Of a stretch of 55,907 nt of DNA, positions 7,233-13,990 are shown piece by piece. Position 1 is the stretch's first letter, and every line of letters begins with the position of its first letter. The notes under the pieces were generated by a model. That model saw only the letters and a list, made by a program, of their open reading frames with translations, searched no databases and was not told the DNA's origin. The stretch spans positions 1 to 55,907 of the IMG/VR virus record IMGVR_UViG_3300027976_000049, one strand, 5' to 3'. Position numbers and translations under genes: made by a program. Source of the DNA: a virus.

Positions 7233-7392
7233 TGTACAAAAGAGGCGGTTTGGTGCATCTAATGAAGTTTTGTAATAAGTTGAAGATTTGTTTTTCATGT
7301 CAAGTTCAGTGGTTTAATTCGCCTCCTTCGTATAGCACCATCCGTTATGATGAAATTAAAAAAGCGTATATTGTTTTTTTCTTTCTTCATAT
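7233..7392. other. Non-coding stretch of higher G+C with complementary arms
   Basis: Between uvsE and the deoxyribosyltransferase gene lies ~160 bp that is visibly richer in G+C than its surroundings. It contains complementary pieces (GAGGCG near 7236 with CGCCTCC near 7320; GGTGC near 7250 with GCACC near 7335). No gene is supported. It could be a folded RNA, a terminator cluster or imported host DNA. Confidence 0.3.
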
Positions 7393-8352
7393 TTAAGAAA
7401 CCAAAATATCGTATAAAGGTTCATCGTATTCTGAAGGCATTACACCTTCATTAATGTAATACAAAATCGATTCTTCTTTTGATTTCGCTTCGACCATAAT
7501 CCAAGCACCAGTTCCATAATCATTGATTTCTTCGTAGATATAATCTGCGTGAGCTCTAGCAATTTTATCCGGCTGTTCGTGATTGATAGTTGATGAGAAA
7601 TGAAAGCAAGGAGGCGCATCTTTCCAGGTTGATGCTGCCATCAAAGCGGCTTCTTTATGAGTTAAACCAGAATGACAATATTTATGATGATGTACATCAA
7701 AGGTAATAGGAGTACCAATACGTTCATAAACTTCATATAAATCTTTAACGGAAAACATAGTAGGTTTATCATCGTTTTCTACAACTAAACGTTTTTTTGT
7801 ACTTTCGTCGAGTAATAGGAAATTTTCACAAAATCTATCGATAGCTGAAGGTTTATCGCCATACGTTGCTCCGATATGAATGTTAATTTTATTCCAATGA
7901 CTTGGTTCATAACCCATAATATCGAAAATTTCTGAATGTTGATTTAGGTCTTTTATGGCATTACGAACAACATATTTTTTATCACTAGCCAAAATGTTAT
8001 ATGGACCAGGATGAAATGTTAATCTTTGATAAGATCTATCGGCTATTTCTTTTACCGTTATTAAACAATTTACTATTTCATCATAATCTTTTAGATCCTT
8101 TAAATCGTAATGTGAACTCCACGGAAACATGCTTGAAGACATTCTATAAAAATGAATTCCTATATTTTCATTCCATTCTATTACTCTTATTAAATCTTTT
8201 ACATTTAATAAGGCCAATTCTGAAGCATAATCGATTCCTTTTTCGTTGAATGTTTTTTTAATCATTCCGCGATTAATTATAATATCCTTTGTTTCGGCTA
8301 GAGTATTATTAATACATGCATAGCCTAGTCTTTGATTTACTGATAGATCCAT
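7393..8352 (-). CDS. uvsE: UV damage endonuclease (UvsE/UVDE)
   Basis: 319 aa, the full length for the family. It opens with RLGYACINNTL, the typical UVDE start, and continues through the TIM-barrel strands FYRMSSSMFPW (~68-78), LTFHPGPYNIL, INIHIGATYGDK (metal His), LVVENDDK (metal Glu), ITFDVHHHKYCH (Asp/His ligands) and CFHFSST. The enzyme nicks DNA 5' of UV photoproducts and starts alternative excision repair. It sits next to denV, so the phage has two independent routes against UV lesions. No recognised late motif precedes it. The G+C-richer DNA downstream may point to acquisition from a host. Confidence 0.93.
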   Translation of the reverse strand: MDLSVNQRLGYACINNTLAETKDIIINRGMIKKTFNEKGIDYASELALLNVKDLIRVIEWNENIGIHFYRMSSSMFPWSSHYDLKDLKDYDEIVNCLITVKEIADRSYQRLTFHPGPYNILASDKKYVVRNAIKDLNQHSEIFDIMGYEPSHWNKINIHIGATYGDKPSAIDRFCENFLLLDESTKKRLVVENDDKPTMFSVKDLYEVYERIGTPITFDVHHHKYCHSGLTHKEAALMAASTWKDAPPCFHFSSTINHEQPDKIARAHADYIYEEINDYGTGAWIMVEAKSKEESILYYINEGVMPSEYDEPLYDILVS

Positions 8353-8400
8353 ATTTTTTATTTAGTACTAATATAATAATTTTTTGTGGAATAAAAAAAT

Positions 8401-8517
8401 TTACATTCCATCAAATGAAGATTCATTAATCAACTCAGGTCTAGGAAATCTTTCGAAAAAATCATCATCATGTTTATATTTTTCTTGTATTAATTGTTTT
8501 CTAAAATAATTAGACAT
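8401..8517 (-). CDS. 38-aa hypothetical peptide
   Basis: ATG at 8515-8517, TAA at 8401-8403, beginning MSNYFRKQLIQEKYKHDDDF and ending SSFDGM. It overlaps the end of denV by 28 bp. Its last codons and downstream DNA lie in a 23-bp sequence (8390-8412) repeated exactly at 8926-8948, where another small gene also ends in DGM. Likely a small phage gene or a duplicated gene end. Confidence 0.4.
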   Translation of the reverse strand: MSNYFRKQLIQEKYKHDDDFFERFPRPELINESSFDGM

Positions 8518-8903
8518 TCGGATAGTATTTGAATATAATCTTGTCTAGACATTTCCTTTCTGTAATATTTTCCAGATTTAGGTGTCCTTAAAATTAAACG
8601 TTCAATATTAATTATATGATCTCTTTGTTTAGGAAACCAATCCGGAGATGCATTTTCACATTCCATTGTAGGATTCATTTTACGATTTAACATTTCCTGT
8701 CGCAATAAGTTAAATCGATTTTTAATATATCCTATTTTATTGTAAAAGAATATTATATGTCCAGATCCTAACCTATACTCCTTTGGAATATCTCTTGAAG
8801 CGGATTTTTCGGATAATCCTACAACCCTTAAAATTTCTCGATATTCGGCAACTAAATGCTTATCACATAAATATTTAGGAGGAATAGTATTGACTCTGGT
8901 CAT
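8490..8903 (-). CDS. denV: Pyrimidine-dimer DNA glycosylase / endonuclease V (DenV)
   Basis: 137 aa, matching T4 endonuclease V (138 aa) along its length. MTRVN opens the protein with Thr2, whose amino group is the nucleophile after Met removal. HLVAEYREILR (16-26) places Arg22 and Glu23 at the catalytic positions of T4 DenV, and RLGSGHIIFFYNK corresponds to the T4 ILGAGHVTFFYDK region. The enzyme flips out and cleaves the 5' glycosyl bond of thymine dimers, then nicks by beta-elimination. The C-terminus is slightly extended beyond the usual KYYGK. It lies directly upstream of uvsE in the same orientation. Confidence 0.93.
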   Translation of the reverse strand: MTRVNTIPPKYLCDKHLVAEYREILRVVGLSEKSASRDIPKEYRLGSGHIIFFYNKIGYIKNRFNLLRQEMLNRKMNPTMECENASPDWFPKQRDHIINIERLILRTPKSGKYYRKEMSRQDYIQILSECLIILENN

Positions 8904-8925
8904 TATATAGATTTAGCATTACTGA

Positions 8926-8948
8926 AATAAAAAAATTTACATTCCATC
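8926..8948. repeat. 23-bp direct repeat (second copy; first at 8390-8412)
   Basis: Seven A followed by tttacattccatc, identical in both places, each forming the 3' end of a small minus-strand gene (GATGGAATG then TAA). Suggests local duplication or recombination between gene ends. Confidence 0.6.
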
Positions 8949-9137
8949 TTTTGGTAAATTTTGAAAAAATAAATTAGGGAATTCTCCTAAACTAATTCTC
9001 CTAGCTTCCATAACTTTAGCTAAATGAGAATAATGAATTCTAGGTCTAGAAATATAATCACCTGGATTTAATTCTTCCATATTGACTAATTCTTTTTTAA
9101 CTTCGTTTTTTGCTATTTTGAGCATAAATTCAATCAT
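8937..9137 (-). CDS. Small phage protein with DYIS-PRI-Y core
   Basis: Open frame up to 9176; Met at 9137 (MIEFMLKIAKNEVKKELVNM) is the better start because it overlaps the stop of the upstream truncated gene (ATGATTGA). The core GDYISRPRIHYSHLAKVMEA is shared with the 58-aa protein at 6385-6561, so the two are paralogues of an uncharacterised small phage family. The protein ends PKDGM, encoded within the 23-bp repeat. Confidence 0.55.
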   Translation of the reverse strand: MIEFMLKIAKNEVKKELVNMEELNPGDYISRPRIHYSHLAKVMEARRISLGEFPNLFFQNLPKDGM

Positions 9138-9285
9138 ATTTCTTATTTTTAGAACTATATGTAGTTTCGACATCATATCCTATTTCTGTTAATATCGTAT
9201 TAGTACTATCGTATCTAGTTACGGTAATCTGACTCATACATAATGTTGATATTAGGAGCATCACTGCTATATACAATAGTTTCAT
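9130..9285 (-). pseudogene. Truncated duplicate of the exported protein at 9306-9683
   Basis: 51 codons from ATG 9283-9285 to TGA 9130-9132. The N-terminus LISTLCMSQITVTRYDSTN is nearly the same as LILSTLCMSQITMTTYDSNN of the adjacent upstream gene, including the signal peptide ending MSQ. It stops after TYSSKNKKYD, whereas the full copy continues for 75 more residues. This is a tandem duplication with loss of the 3' part. It may still yield a short exported peptide. Confidence 0.6.
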
Positions 9286-9305
9286 TGTTTTTATTTATGC
9301 TTTGA

Positions 9306-9683
9306 TTAATATAGTAAACCTGCTCCGTCCAATACTGAGTAATTACCATTTTGATATTGTATTGTTACTATATTTTCACCATTATAGAAGAATGTATAAT
9401 CGATGTTGTGTCCGTTAGTATCTACACATTTATAATTAATCCACGTCATATTAAGAGCATCGATACCCACTTCAAGTATTTTATAATGTAGCGTGGTAGT
9501 TGTATCATTATGTGATGATATTACGGTTAATATAGACTCATCGTCGTTGGAAATATACGATGTCTCCATATTTTTTCGAGTCTCGTTTAAATACTCGTTG
9601 TTACTATCATATGTAGTCATGGTGATTTGACTCATACATAATGTAGATAATATTAGCATTAATGCTGTGCACAATCCTTTCAT
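9306..9683 (-). CDS. Small exported protein
   Basis: 125 aa. The N-terminus MKGLCTALMLILSTLCMSQ is a signal peptide with the flavobacterial ...SQ end. The mature part is Thr/Asn/Tyr-rich and beta-like (YTFFYNGENIVTIQYQNGNY). No family recognised. A truncated copy follows immediately. It is one of a group of phage-encoded exported proteins (also 5205, 15632 and 17468) that may act in the host envelope, for example in exclusion of other phages; that role is inference. Confidence 0.65.
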   Translation of the reverse strand: MKGLCTALMLILSTLCMSQITMTTYDSNNEYLNETRKNMETSYISNDDESILTVISSHNDTTTTLHYKILEVGIDALNMTWINYKCVDTNGHNIDYTFFYNGENIVTIQYQNGNYSVLDGAGLLY

Positions 9684-9694
9684 AATGTTTAATT

Positions 9695-9838
9695 TTAATT
9701 ATTTCTAATATATTTTCCTAGATCACTGTCATTAGGAAATTTACTTTTTAGTTTATCGAAGTAAATATTGAATTCACTATCAATGACGGTTTGTTTACTA
9801 TGTCCAATACTGATTAAATATTCTAATAATGCTTTCAT
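9695..9838 (-). CDS. 47-aa hypothetical protein
   Basis: ATG at 9836-9838, TAA at 9695-9697. Begins MKALLEYLISIGHSKQTVID and ends DLGKYIRNN; amphipathic helices, no membrane segment. It lies 13 bp after the metallophosphoesterase stop in a compact minus-strand run. Helical 'L-YLIS-GHSKQTV-D-EF-IYFDKLKSKFPN' proteins look familiar from phages but I cannot assign a function. Confidence 0.5.
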   Translation of the reverse strand: MKALLEYLISIGHSKQTVIDSEFNIYFDKLKSKFPNDSDLGKYIRNN

Positions 9839-9851
9839 AATTTTATTGTTC

Positions 9852-10178
9852 TTATATAAATTCTACTTCTTTTCCGCTATATATTAATCCTTTATTCCAC
9901 ATACCATTCTTTATACTCCCATCAATTAATGCTTTACCATCTTTAACTTCAAGTACTCTACCTTGTGGTGTTGAATCTAAGAAACTGTCACGGTTACCTG
10001 GAACATAAACTTTATATTCAGCTGGATAATCTAGCCACCAATCACAGAAGTAACGCCTTTCATTTGAATACTCTTCTCTATAATTAGTAGCATCTCCACA
10101 GTGAATTAATAAGTCTACTTTAGTTTGCAGTTCATCCAAATGGAATTGGTGAGTGTCACTTAGTATTTTTAGTTTCAT
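9852..10178 (-). CDS. Truncated metallophosphoesterase with foreign C-terminal segment
   Basis: 108 aa. Residues 1-65 carry the first three calcineurin-like metallophosphoesterase motifs: D-x-H in SDTHQFH, GD in HCGDATN, and GN-x-D in VPGNRDS. The rest of the usual domain (the GHxH end, another ~100 residues) is missing. After FLDSTPQ the sequence becomes GRVLEVKDGKALIDGSIKNG, a segment nearly identical to part of the unrelated protein at 276-842. The DNA match spans 9891-9972 against 591-672. The gene is therefore probably a recombination product and is unlikely to be a full enzyme. Confidence 0.7.
   Translation of the reverse strand: MKLKILSDTHQFHLDELQTKVDLLIHCGDATNYREEYSNERRYFCDWWLDYPAEYKVYVPGNRDSFLDSTPQGRVLEVKDGKALIDGSIKNGMWNKGLIYSGKEVEFI
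9891..9972 (-). repeat. ~82-bp block shared with 591-672
   Basis: About 84% identical by hand alignment (13 mismatches in 80 positions, no gaps) to 591-672, in the same reading frame and strand, while the flanks are unrelated. It includes 19 or more identical consecutive bases at the start of the block (ccacataccattctttatac). Confidence 0.75.
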
Positions 10179-10220
10179 CTTCGCTTATTTAAACTTATTG
10201 TTATATCTCTTTGTATAATA

Positions 10221-10241
10221 CTATAAAATCTTGTTTTGTTT
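10221..10241 (-). repeat. 21-bp repeat, candidate early promoter element (copy 2)
   Basis: Same 21 bp as 2341-2361, 43 bp upstream of the metallophosphoesterase start. On the minus strand it is followed by TATTATAC. See copy 1. Confidence 0.4.
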
Positions 10242-10329
10242 GGGCGTTATAAGTAATACTACATCATACGTTCCAATTAACATTTTGTTTCAAAAATTTT
10301 TTAAAAATTTACAAATTTCCTCGCACAAA

Positions 10330-10632
10330 TTACTGATTAAAAATATCTGCTCGTTTTAATTTAAAATATTTAACGCCATCCATTTTTTTTGTTGATGAAA
10401 CTATTTTATGAGAATAACACAAATTCCAATCACCATAAGAATGATTTTTAAAATCTCTGCCATACCCACCAAAAACATTTTCGTTTGATACTTGTAAATG
10501 AGTATCATCTGTTAATCCAATGCACTTGAAAATAAAAGCGTGATTTGTATTGTCGGAACAATAAAACCAATCACCAATATTTATTTTATCATTATTTGTT
10601 ATATAGTACTCGTTTTCAAGTTCAACCAACAT
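10330..10632 (-). CDS. Uncharacterised small phage protein
   Basis: 100 aa. Starts MLVELENEYYITNNDKINIG then DWFYCSDN, the same opening style as the protein at 844-1290; ends YFKLKRADIFNQ. It probably belongs to the broad 'YITxxxxIxxGDW' group of phage proteins with no known function. Soluble, no signal peptide. Confidence 0.6.
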   Translation of the reverse strand: MLVELENEYYITNNDKINIGDWFYCSDNTNHAFIFKCIGLTDDTHLQVSNENVFGGYGRDFKNHSYGDWNLCYSHKIVSSTKKMDGVKYFKLKRADIFNQ

Positions 10633-10642
10633 TTCTATTAAT

Positions 10643-11035
10643 TTAATTTTTCTGATCTACAATACTTTTTCGGTTTCTGTAAGTCGCATATTTTGCCACC
10701 CCTTCGTACATATTTCCAACCACTTTATTTAAGTTACCTAAAGATTCATTTAATGATACGATTCTGCCTTTTTGGTCAATATAACTACACCACCAAGCCG
10801 CTTTATCTTCGTTCCAGTAAACCTCCTGCAAGTCTTTTGTATCGCAATTCTCAATAATATCACCCTCAAAAACTTCTGTGCCATTTATTTCAGCATCATT
10901 TGATCCTGTATATTGCATTATAATTGCATCATCTCTTAATATCCCAAAGAAACGGCTAATTCCATAATTTGTACTAATCGGCATTGTTAACATTTTGCCG
11001 TCATCAAACGCTCTAAAATTTAATTCTCTTTTCAT
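10643..11035 (-). CDS. YopX-like protein
   Basis: 130 aa. Shows the usual YopX (PF09643) order: RELNFRAFDDGKML at the start, MQYTGSND ... INGTEVFEGDIIEN in the middle, VYWNEDKAAWWC, and VVGNMYEG near the end. YopX-like proteins are common phage accessory proteins of unknown biochemical role with a beta-barrel fold. It lies in a tight minus-strand run between a HAD protein and a small hypothetical gene. Confidence 0.8.
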   Translation of the reverse strand: MKRELNFRAFDDGKMLTMPISTNYGISRFFGILRDDAIIMQYTGSNDAEINGTEVFEGDIIENCDTKDLQEVYWNEDKAAWWCSYIDQKGRIVSLNESLGNLNKVVGNMYEGVAKYATYRNRKSIVDQKN

Positions 11036-11037
11036 TT

Positions 11038-11562
11038 TTATTTAGTGTATTTATAATATTGCTTTTTTATCTTGTCTCTTAGAATAGCAGCATATTCATA
11101 ATTCTCATCATCTAATGCATCTTCTAATAAATCTTCTAGGCTTGTATGTTTATCTTTTATAACATGTCCTAAAAATTGTTGTTTAAAAACTAATCTAAAT
11201 TCAATCAACTCTCTACACATTTCTCTCCAATCTACAGACATATGTCTAAGTATAGGTGTAGCCGGTTCACCATTTTGTATAATATTATTAATAACATACG
11301 GATCGTCATCTAAGTGGAACAAGAAAAAATCTATTGGTAAAAAATCTACTTTATTTTGTCTGCTCGTAAATATAATATTAGAATACGGAATCCCTAGTCT
11401 TTCTGTTACTTTAAGAAGATCTATATTACTTCCTTCATTATATCTTGAAGTAGTAACCCAGACATCTATACCATTTGTTAATAGTTCTTTTGCGAATTCT
11501 TCTACTGAGGGTATACTTAGTACACCATCAAAATCAAAACTTACGTTTATTTGTGTTTTCAT
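11038..11562 (-). CDS. HAD-type phosphatase with C-terminal UVR motif
   Basis: 174 aa. Residues 7-15 contain the HAD motif I (VSFDFDGVL), TTSR near 37-40 acts as motif II and HLDDDP (83-88) as the acidic motif IV, so the N-terminal ~115 residues form a phosphatase-type domain. Residues 141-168 (SLEDLLEDALDDENYEYAAI then LRDKIKK) match the UVR motif of UvrB/UvrC, a helical hairpin for protein contact. The joining of a small HAD domain to a UVR motif is unusual. Substrate unknown; nucleotide or nucleic-acid 3'-phosphate is a reasonable guess in a phage. Confidence 0.75.
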   Translation of the reverse strand: MKTQINVSFDFDGVLSIPSVEEFAKELLTNGIDVWVTTSRYNEGSNIDLLKVTERLGIPYSNIIFTSRQNKVDFLPIDFFLFHLDDDPYVINNIIQNGEPATPILRHMSVDWREMCRELIEFRLVFKQQFLGHVIKDKHTSLEDLLEDALDDENYEYAAILRDKIKKQYYKYTK

Positions 11563-11672
11563 TTTTTTTTAGTTTTTAACTATATTTCAGATATTAGTAT
11601 TATGTTTTAAGAACTCACTTCCGGATACACTGAGCATAATCTTTATCAGGATAGAATCTAGTGGTACTAGTT

Positions 11673-11867
11673 TTATAGGTCTTCTAGCCTTTTAAAATGA
11701 TCGTATGTAATTGATACTTGTACAAAATCTATTCCATGTTCGATATGTCCAGGCTGATATGTATGCCACGTATCAATCTTCGTGTTGTTATCCCATTGAA
11801 ACTTATCAGATACAATATATGCTAGCGTATCAATGTCACGTATTTTAATCCAGATGTTTATCCTCAT
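11673..11867 (-). CDS. Hypothetical protein, 64 aa
   Basis: Begins MRINIWIKIRDIDTLAYIVS, contains TWHTYQPGHIEHGIDFVQVS and ends FKRLEDL. Beta-alpha composition, no known family. It is followed by a ~110-bp gap (11563-11672) without a recognisable gene. Confidence 0.5.
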   Translation of the reverse strand: MRINIWIKIRDIDTLAYIVSDKFQWDNNTKIDTWHTYQPGHIEHGIDFVQVSITYDHFKRLEDL

Positions 11868-11878
11868 TACATATTAGT

Positions 11879-12250
11879 TTATAACGCTTCGGTTTTAGTT
11901 GATACTGTTATTGTGTAATGCAGTAGACCTGACATGGATGCAAAGCTACAATCTATTATATGCTGATTACTAGTTATAGTCTTTAAAAAAGCATTAATTT
12001 TACTTTCTAAAATCTCACTACTTTTACCTGTTATTACTGTGCATGAAATTGTAGGTTTCGTTGAAATAATAGGTGTTTCCATAATTAAATTTTCAGATTT
12101 TTGCAGGTTTAACGAATGTGGGTTAACTTTATTATTTGATACTGTTAAATCAATACCACTTTCATCACTTCCAATATTAGTAAGCGAATCCTCGTGTGTT
12201 CGCATCGCTTGTCCAATAAATCCGGGTATCATTTTATCTTTCCAACTCAT
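11879..12250 (-). CDS. Protein with Cse60-like C-terminal domain
   Basis: 123 aa. The first ~65 residues look disordered (SDESGIDLTVSNNKVNPHSL). Residues ~70-118 read CTVITGKSSEILESKINAFL ... IIDCSFASMSG ... HYTITV, the beta-alpha-beta layout of the short sporulation protein Cse60 family (PF10957), which occurs widely in phages without known function. A TATAAT-type site lies 17 bp upstream. Confidence 0.55.
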   Translation of the reverse strand: MSWKDKMIPGFIGQAMRTHEDSLTNIGSDESGIDLTVSNNKVNPHSLNLQKSENLIMETPIISTKPTISCTVITGKSSEILESKINAFLKTITSNQHIIDCSFASMSGLLHYTITVSTKTEAL

Positions 12251-12267
12251 AATTTTAAATTTTAATT

Positions 12268-12277
12268 ATTATACAAT
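12268..12277 (-). promoter_or_regulatory. Candidate early/middle promoter (ATTGTATAAT)
   Basis: TATAAT core 17 bp before the 11879-12250 gene; the preceding bases differ from the TTTAG of stronger members of this class. Confidence 0.35.
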
Positions 12278-12299
12278 GTATTAATATTCAAGTTTCGCG

Positions 12300-12536
12300 C
12301 TAGCTATCGCTTTTTTGAGGGTTAGGATTACACATTATAATTTTAAATTCTCCTCTTTCTGAATCGGTTAAAGTAAATGATATACCCTTATAGTTAAGTC
12401 CATCTTGTTCGATAATCGCTACTTCTTTTCCTGATGTAGTTACTTCTCCGTCTACATTAAATGCTTCCTTAAGGAATGATTTAACTCCATTTAATTGATC
12501 GTCCATTGCATTCTTAATCTCAGTGTGGTGTTCCAT
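12300..12536 (-). CDS. Hypothetical protein, 78 aa
   Basis: Begins MEHHTEIKNAMDDQLNGVKS, a helix, followed by beta strands (EVAIIEQDGLNYKGISFTLT) and a polar end. No family recognised. It lies 6 bp after the cupin gene, so it is probably co-expressed with it. Confidence 0.55.
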   Translation of the reverse strand: MEHHTEIKNAMDDQLNGVKSFLKEAFNVDGEVTTSGKEVAIIEQDGLNYKGISFTLTDSERGEFKIIMCNPNPQKSDS

Positions 12537-12542
12537 AATTTT

Positions 12543-12899
12543 TTATTTTTTATAGTTAGCGTCATGTCCAGATCTATCGTACCTTTCAAAGATGCATGTG
12601 AATTTACATACACTGCGTGTTGACTTGTTAATTACTCGGTGAAAACTTCCGGCTTTAATTAAGAACGTATCTCCGGGTACTGCTGCATGTGAAATGTCAT
12701 CTATTATCATTATGCTATTTCCATCAGTGAAAGTATAAACTTCCTCTTGATCTACATGAGAATGTCCCCGTGTAGATTGTCCAGGTTTTAGTATAGTCTG
12801 TGACAATGTTAAGTTATTCAAGAAGTTGTTGTCAATCAACGTATACGTTTCATTATCCTTTATAATGTCTCCTGCAATATTATCCAATTTTACCTTCAT
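12543..12899 (-). CDS. Cupin-domain protein
   Basis: The open frame extends to 12950, but Met at 12899 (MKVKLDNIAGD) avoids overlap with the upstream gene and gives a normal 118-aa protein. A single cupin_2 barrel: GQSTRGHSHVDQEEVYTFTD carries the His-x-His and Glu ligands of motif 1, and PGDTFLIKAGSFHRVIN the second-motif His. Such small cupins bind a metal and occur as sugar isomerase-like or regulatory proteins. Substrate cannot be told. A polysaccharide or nucleotide-sugar link would fit the DNA glucosyltransferase but is speculative. Confidence 0.75.
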   Translation of the reverse strand: MKVKLDNIAGDIIKDNETYTLIDNNFLNNLTLSQTILKPGQSTRGHSHVDQEEVYTFTDGNSIMIIDDISHAAVPGDTFLIKAGSFHRVINKSTRSVCKFTCIFERYDRSGHDANYKK

Positions 12900-12915
12900 T
12901 TCTATGTTTGTTATA

Positions 12916-13227
12916 TTAACTGTCAAATTCATCAATGTAATCAGAAGCACGTTGCCTAGGAATATAAGATGATTTCTCGTAATGTTTTAAATAAATTGCC
13001 TGTTGTCTAATTCCAAATTCGCGTGTTAATTTGTTGAAATTTGGATACTCGGATTTTCCAATGTCTATGCAATTATTAGCCATTTTATATGCGTTGAAAC
13101 TATTAGTTCTTCCTCTTATATTTCCATCTGAATCTGAGCTTTTTAATATTGCTTGAGATAATTGATCAAACGTCTCAGCTGAATTGACTACTTCATATAT
13201 TAATCCCATTGTATTTGTCATATTCAT
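12916..13227 (-). CDS. Hypothetical protein, 103 aa
   Basis: Begins MNMTNTMGLIYEVVNSAETF; the rest is helical and polar, ending RASDYIDEFDS. No domain recognised. It heads a minus-strand run (12300-13227) behind a TTAGTATAAT site and is divergent from the late metalloprotease gene on the plus strand. Confidence 0.55.
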   Translation of the reverse strand: MNMTNTMGLIYEVVNSAETFDQLSQAILKSSDSDGNIRGRTNSFNAYKMANNCIDIGKSEYPNFNKLTREFGIRQQAIYLKHYEKSSYIPRQRASDYIDEFDS

Positions 13228-13241
13228 ATGTTTAGATAATT

Positions 13242-13251
13242 ATTATACTAA
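13242..13251 (-). promoter_or_regulatory. Candidate early/middle promoter (TTAGTATAAT)
   Basis: Matches the TTTAGTATAAT class, 14 bp before the ATG at 13227. It faces away from the late promoter at 13273, so the intergenic region holds back-to-back promoters of the two classes. Confidence 0.5.
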
Positions 13252-13272
13252 TTATATTTGTAAGATTACACA

Positions 13273-13283
13273 GATAAATAATA
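13273..13283 (+). promoter_or_regulatory. Late promoter motif GATAAATAATA
   Basis: Exact 11-mer; only 3 bp separate its end from the ATG at 13287. With T4-like spacing transcription would begin at or next to the start codon, giving a leaderless mRNA. Confidence 0.65.
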
Positions 13284-13286
13284 CAG

Positions 13287-13943
13287 ATGAAAGCACTTAG
13301 TTTTAATAATTGGAATATGATAACAGAGGCAGTGATAGAATGGAAATCACAGGTTGGCTTATCTGAATTCTATAACGATGCGATTGAATTAATTGAGTTG
13401 AAGAGCGATAGATCAAATATTGATTATTTATTAATTAGCGAGTTAAGGACTATCGGGGATAACAATGGAATAGACGTAGTTACATATGAAGAATTTTTAG
13501 ATGAATTACCAGATGAATTAATGCATACTGCTCCACCTAAGCGTGCTGGTTTATTTGCTATGGTTAATCCAAACACAAACATGCCAATTGTAGTGGTTGC
13601 AATTTCAAAAATGCATAAAAGAGAGATTGATTATATATATCATATGCTTAAGCATGAGGCTATTCACATAGAACAATTTAGTAGACGACCAGATAACGTC
13701 AAGCATGCTGAGCTAGATCCAACAAATCAATCTGAGTACTTCTCTAATAAGGACGAGGTTATGGCATTTTCGCACTCAATTGCGGATATGATTAGAACAT
13801 CGGGTATGTATTCAAGTGTTGAAGATGCAATGCATCATCTTATTGATATTAGATTATACAACACAATTAAGAAGAGTGTTAACGCTAAGATTCTTAAGAG
13901 GTACCATAAATATATATACATGTATTTACAAAATGAATTATAA
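13287..13943 (+). CDS. HExxH zinc metallopeptidase with capsid-targeting-like N-terminus
   Basis: 218 aa. The N-terminus MKALSFNNWNMITEAVIEWK follows the F-x-x-W ... I-x-E pattern shared by many proteins here; predicted cut after ITE (Glu14). Residues 119-131 read HMLKHEAIHIEQF, with HEAIH (123-127) as the HExxH zinc site, and NKDEVMAF (155-162) offers a third ligand or structural Glu. The preceding strand (PIVVVAISKM) is typical of small zincins. Late-promoter control and the N-terminal tag suggest that it is packed in the virion and acts on head proteins or, after injection, on host proteins. The target is unknown. Confidence 0.75.
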   Translation: MKALSFNNWNMITEAVIEWKSQVGLSEFYNDAIELIELKSDRSNIDYLLISELRTIGDNNGIDVVTYEEFLDELPDELMHTAPPKRAGLFAMVNPNTNMPIVVVAISKMHKREIDYIYHMLKHEAIHIEQFSRRPDNVKHAELDPTNQSEYFSNKDEVMAFSHSIADMIRTSGMYSSVEDAMHHLIDIRLYNTIKKSVNAKILKRYHKYIYMYLQNEL

Positions 13944-13962
13944 TATTTCAATTGAAATATTA

Positions 13963-13973
13963 AATAAATAACA
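13963..13973 (+). promoter_or_regulatory. Late promoter motif (AATAAATAACA)
   Basis: Variant of the late motif 17 bp before the ATG at 13991. Confidence 0.5.
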
Positions 13974-13990
13974 AAAATGAACATTTAACT

